Assembly (NCBI GenBank): GCA_964343195.1
Contig: CAYFIR010000007.1
Span: 62,001-126,000 of the forward strand
Direction: 5' to 3'
Length of the DNA: 64,000 nucleotides
DNA from: CAYVAP01 sp964343195
GTDB taxonomy: Bacteria; Bacteroidota; Bacteroidia; J057
Both the position numbers and the translations under genes were made by a program. The notes under the pieces are model-generated. The model searched no databases. It was not told where the DNA came from and saw nothing but the letters and a program-made list of their open reading frames with translations. Shown here in pieces: positions 61,701 through 64,000 of the stretch (position 1 is its first letter; the number at the start of each line of letters is the position of its first letter).

Positions 61701-64000
61701 ACAGAGTTGTTTTGAAACTGCACCGTGGTCGAGTTGCCTTGCGCCTGGCAAAACTCATATCCCGAAGCCGAGAAGTCCGCCACAGGTGGCTCTGCCGTTT
61801 CGATCAGGATGGTATCCGCATCAAAGCAGTAATCCGCTGTATCGGAAATCAGGATCACTTCATAGGTAGTATCCCCTGTCAGGAAGGTGTAGCTCGGATT
61901 GGCCACCGTGAAGGTCTGTCCGTCTATTTGCCAGACACGACTTCCGCCTCCTACACTCAAATCGCTGAAGTTCACCGTAAACGGTACGCAGCCTTGCATG
62001 CTATCAGCTCCAATTTGCGCTACAGGTTGTGGTAACACCACCAGATTGATCACACTATCATCGCTACAGCCATTGACGTTGGTGACGGTCAGAGTTGTGG
62101 GAAAGACCCCCGTACTATCGAAAGCATAATCGTGGCTCGCCAGGTTGATGGTATCATTCGTTCCGCCCATGATCCACTGGTACTGCAGTGGAGGAGGCGT
62201 AGAGGTATTCGCGAAGCTAAAAACTGCATTTTCTCCGCAAAGGGTGTCGTCCGAAGCAATAAAGCCAGCGGTCGGTACAGGGAATATCCGTATCTGAGCC
62301 GAAGAATCATTCTGGCAACCAAGGGCATTTTCCACCTGCAAACTCAGCGTGAAAAAGCCGGTCTGGGTATAAACATGGCTGGGATGCTGCTGTACTACCG
62401 GGCTGCTTGTGTCTCCAAAGTCCCAGATATAGCTCAATCCGGGCGGAGTGCCACCAGTCTGAACAGTCAATGGCGGACAACCTGCGGTATCTGACAGGGT
62501 AAAGCTGATCGGAGGTGGCGGCAGTACCGTGATGGGCAGGGTCGCGGTGTCGCGGCAGCCGTTGGTATCGGACTGCACGATGAAGGTCACTGTGAAGTTA
62601 CCGGGGAACAGATACTGGTGTGTGGGATTGATCAGGGTCGTCGCATTTCCGTCGCCAAAGTCCCACTCCACCCCGGTGGTCCCCACTGAGATATCCGTAA
62701 AGCTGACGCTACCATCCGTACACACAACGTTGGTGTCGGCCACGAAAGCTGCCGTGGGGGCTGGATAAACCGTCACCTGCACGGTATTGGTGTCATAGCT
62801 ACAGCCATTATTGGCATAGTGATAAATGGTGTAGGTGCCCGGCTGGGTAAAGGTATAGCTTGGGGTGCGGCTGGTAGGCTGAGTGCCGTCGATGTCCCAG
62901 CTCTGGAAGGGAGCCCCGGAGAGGTCCCGGAACTGAACCGTCAGCGGTGCACAGCCTTCGGTAGGATTGGTGTTAAAAACGGCATCGACCGTATTGGGGT
63001 ACACCGTGATCACCTCTTCCGCCGTATCAAATCCACAGGCATTTTGGGCAACCACGAAGATGCGGTAGGTCGAAAAGCCAGTATCGGGCAAATGGGTGTA
63101 GAACTGGGTTGGCGGGATGCTGTCCAGAGAGAATTCCGTTCCCGGAATGATGGTGTCCTGGTACCAGAAGTAACTGTTAGGACCGCCTTTGCTGACATTG
63201 CTGAAGTCTACCGGAAAAGGAGAGCAACCGCTGTTGACGGCGGGGCCAAATTCGATACTGGGCAAAGGGAAGACCTTCACCGTGCTGGTTTGGGTGGAAG
63301 TCGCACACTGGTTGGCGATGGTCAGGCTGATGTTGTAGGTCGTGTCATAGACCCCTCCCAGGTAATCCACAACTGGCGGATTAGCGGTAGTGTCGATCAG
63401 GCCATTGCCAAAGTCCCAGAGGTAAGTCCCCCCGGCGGCGTTGCTCTGGTTGGTGAAGCTCAGCGATAGCACCGCACAGCCACTGTCAGCGCTTTGGGTG
63501 TACACTGCGCTGGGCGGAGTGGTCACCTCGATGCTTCGGGTGAAGGTATCCACACAGCCATTGGCACTGGTCGCGATCAGGGAAATGATGAAGTTGCCCC
63601 CAACGCCATAGGTCTTGGTCGGATTGGGGAAAATACTGCCCGTCGCATCCCCAAAGTCCCAGTCGTAAGCCGTCGCATACACCGAGGTATTGGCAAACAG
63701 AATTGGATCGCCGATACAGACATTGGGCAGGGAATCAAACTGCGCCGTCGGCAGCGAATCCACCAGAATGGGCTGCACATCGCGGCTTACGCAGCCATTG
63801 GCATTGGGCAGGGTGTAGGTCACTGTATCGATTAGCCCCGGCGAGACCATCGTTGGATCATAGGCTCCAGTCAGCACATCGGTAATGCCGACGCCGGACC
63901 AGGTTCCTCCGGGTTGATTCACCCCCAGGGTGATGGGAGCATCATCGGCACAGAGCGTAAAGGTGCCCGTGATATCGACCGCCAACGTATCCCGAATAAA
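58775..64000 (-). CDS. Giant PKD-repeat surface protein with type IX secretion C-terminal domain (partial)
   Basis: At least 1741 residues are visible, and the 5' part runs off the window; the frame is open to base 64000, so the TTG at 63985 is not a start. About 19 PKD-like beta-sandwich domains are seen, each with a W-x-F-G-D/N-G-like or W-x-x-D-G centre and a closing NxYGC-type Cys. From about 62040 to 59550 they form a two-domain supra-repeat with a period near 490 bp. The C-terminal about 95 residues (VPNAMMPLGGPGEYSLFFPKG, YTGWGELVWES, WDGTING) match the gliding-motility C-terminal domain (TIGR04131/CHU_C), a type B sorting signal. Likely a secreted or cell-surface adhesin. Confidence 0.92.
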   Translation of the reverse strand, partial: FIRDTLAVDITGTFTLCADDAPITLGVNQPGGTWSGVGITDVLTGAYDPTMVSPGLIDTVTYTLPNANGCVSRDVQPILVDSLPTAQFDSLPNVCIGDPILFANTSVYATAYDWDFGDATGSIFPNPTKTYGVGGNFIISLIATSANGCVDTFTRSIEVTTPPSAVYTQSADSGCAVLSLSFTNQSNAAGGTYLWDFGNGLIDTTANPPVVDYLGGVYDTTYNISLTIANQCATSTQTSTVKVFPLPSIEFGPAVNSGCSPFPVDFSNVSKGGPNSYFWYQDTIIPGTEFSLDSIPPTQFYTHLPDTGFSTYRIFVVAQNACGFDTAEEVITVYPNTVDAVFNTNPTEGCAPLTVQFRDLSGAPFQSWDIDGTQPTSRTPSYTFTQPGTYTIYHYANNGCSYDTNTVQVTVYPAPTAAFVADTNVVCTDGSVSFTDISVGTTGVEWDFGDGNATTLINPTHQYLFPGNFTVTFIVQSDTNGCRDTATLPITVLPPPPISFTLSDTAGCPPLTVQTGGTPPGLSYIWDFGDTSSPVVQQHPSHVYTQTGFFTLSLQVENALGCQNDSSAQIRIFPVPTAGFIASDDTLCGENAVFSFANTSTPPPLQYQWIMGGTNDTINLASHDYAFDSTGVFPTTLTVTNVNGCSDDSVINLVVLPQPVAQIGADSMQGCVPFTVNFSDLSVGGGSRVWQIDGQTFTVANPSYTFLTGDTTYEVILISDTADYCFDADTILIETAEPPVADFSASGYEFCQAQGNSTTVQFQNNSVSALPLSHFWDFGDGNTSPMASPTHIYSQPGHYPVTLTVTNPYGCTDQFIDTIYVYPQPVAQIGADTLQGCVPFTVNFSDLSQNNSSREWQVDGGTLSNASFTYTFNVPDTVYEVILVVDTADFCFAYDTIQIRTSSLPVADFSIDIDEHCDAPAPVQFTDLSSATLPLTYNWAFGDGNSSTQVSPAHTYASVDSFFISLTVTNSYGCTDVHEDTVVVHPQPVAQIGVDTLQGCVPFDVNFSDLSQNNSRRTWYVDEDTLGVPGFSYTFLVPDTIYEVLLEVDTAGLCFAYDTVEIRTASLPQAAFTVDQDEFCDPPATVQFTNGSAATLPLTYVWSFGDGDGSVVTNPNHVYTAVAHHPVQLIATNSYGCRDTAVDTIYVYPQPEAAFFSDTSQGCVPFAVQFTDQSVDAASWRWTIDGQTVYAQHIDYTFVMPDVSYQVWLVVDTADFCYDSTSLTINVASPPLANFGLAWEEFCGTPALNEFTDLSQSTRPLQYNWSLGDGGSSVVPSPNHVYNATGSYVVSQAIVNDYGCRDTLTDTVKVYPQPEASLRAEPDTWCAPMDVAFTNLSTGFSRVRWDFGDDSGISIERDPAHTYFASDTIFTVRLEVDTAGFCFDDTTYQIRVGSFPIANFEASVYENCGPTDVAFTNLSSTQRLPLTYLWDLGNGETSTQINPQGTYTTPGTYEVKLITRNSYGCPDSATQVIEIVPQPMAMFAVDEARGCQAFTPEFINLSTNANRWYWSFGDGGSSQDSVPNYTFGQIGRFDVQLIATWDDRCADTVSFADFIQVDPTPIADFFTQDSMREGIPDGTVKFLNTSTQANDYFWDFDDNGATSSQVNPVYRYLVNRTFEVQLIARLGACADTIVKPINPLEFGDLHVPNAMMPLGGPGEYSLFFPKGIGLEAYHIAVYTGWGELVWESTALEDGVPTEYWDGTINGELASQNVFVWKVHRARFVGGREWSGPREGSLTLIR

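Noticed and set aside
63985..63985. TTG start of the PKD protein at 63985
   Set aside because: The frame continues open to the window edge, so the true start lies outside.

Overview
The window is chromosomal DNA of a Bacteroidota bacterium. The lineage call rests on a complete-looking alternative complex III operon, a SusC/SusD outer-membrane pair, an S46 dipeptidyl-peptidase, imelysin/DUF4856 lipoproteins, a giant PKD-repeat protein with a gliding-motility/type IX secretion C-terminal domain, absence of clear Shine-Dalgarno sequences, and promoter elements of the Bacteroidota form TTTG-N19-TAnnTTTG. A marine or Saprospiria/Cytophagia-like member is plausible, but genus cannot be read from the sequence.

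Layout. 1-8160 (minus): actABCDEF, a quinol:cytochrome c oxidoreductase, cut at its actF end by the window edge, with a structured 425-bp leader carrying several palindromes. 8586-17894: gatB, a secreted pullulanase-type GH13 enzyme, a 7TM hybrid histidine kinase, and a TetR regulator divergent from a flavin monooxygenase. 18031-21142: a small Sm-fold-like protein gene, then the most unusual part of the window. It holds a REP-associated tyrosine transposase (RAYT) set among nine ~157-185 bp composite repeats, each a chain of about six short hairpins, with a PIN-domain toxin-antitoxin pair embedded in the array. A tenth, inverted, degenerate copy at 51333-51443 keeps its hairpins through compensatory changes. 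21328-36229: leuS, an HxlR/NmrA-type divergent pair with a double operator, a PhnZ-like phosphonate oxygenase with a dehydrogenase partner, the S46 peptidase, a BioD-like/DRTGG protein, a flavoprotein, a lipoprotein and a polysaccharide flippase. 36437-46929: an FMN reductase, rpmH-rnpA, an exported lamin-tail-like protein, a GluQ-type synthetase, a catalytically dead M1 peptidase homologue, the DUF4856-imelysin pair behind a Fur-like palindrome, a small membrane protein, gcvH and a ChlI-type AAA+ ATPase. 47147-58706: a frameshifted glycosyltransferase, a DUF547 protein, a degenerate phosphoesterase and an SSS transporter, the SusD/SusC pair, a DUF2064 transferase and a POTRA-less Omp85 barrel. 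58775-64000: the PKD-repeat adhesin-like protein, open at the window edge.

Functional threads: respiration (Act complex); envelope uptake and export (SusCD, SSS, flippase, Omp85, T9SS cargo); peptide and polysaccharide degradation (DPP7-like S46, pullulanase); iron-linked lipoproteins; and core translation genes (gatB, leuS, rpmH, rnpA). The shared palindrome TTAGA-N5-TCTAA upstream of both the act operon and the DUF4856-imelysin operon suggests common, possibly iron-responsive control. Start codons were moved downstream of the longest open frame wherever a signal peptide, lipobox, gene overlap or family N-terminus favoured it.
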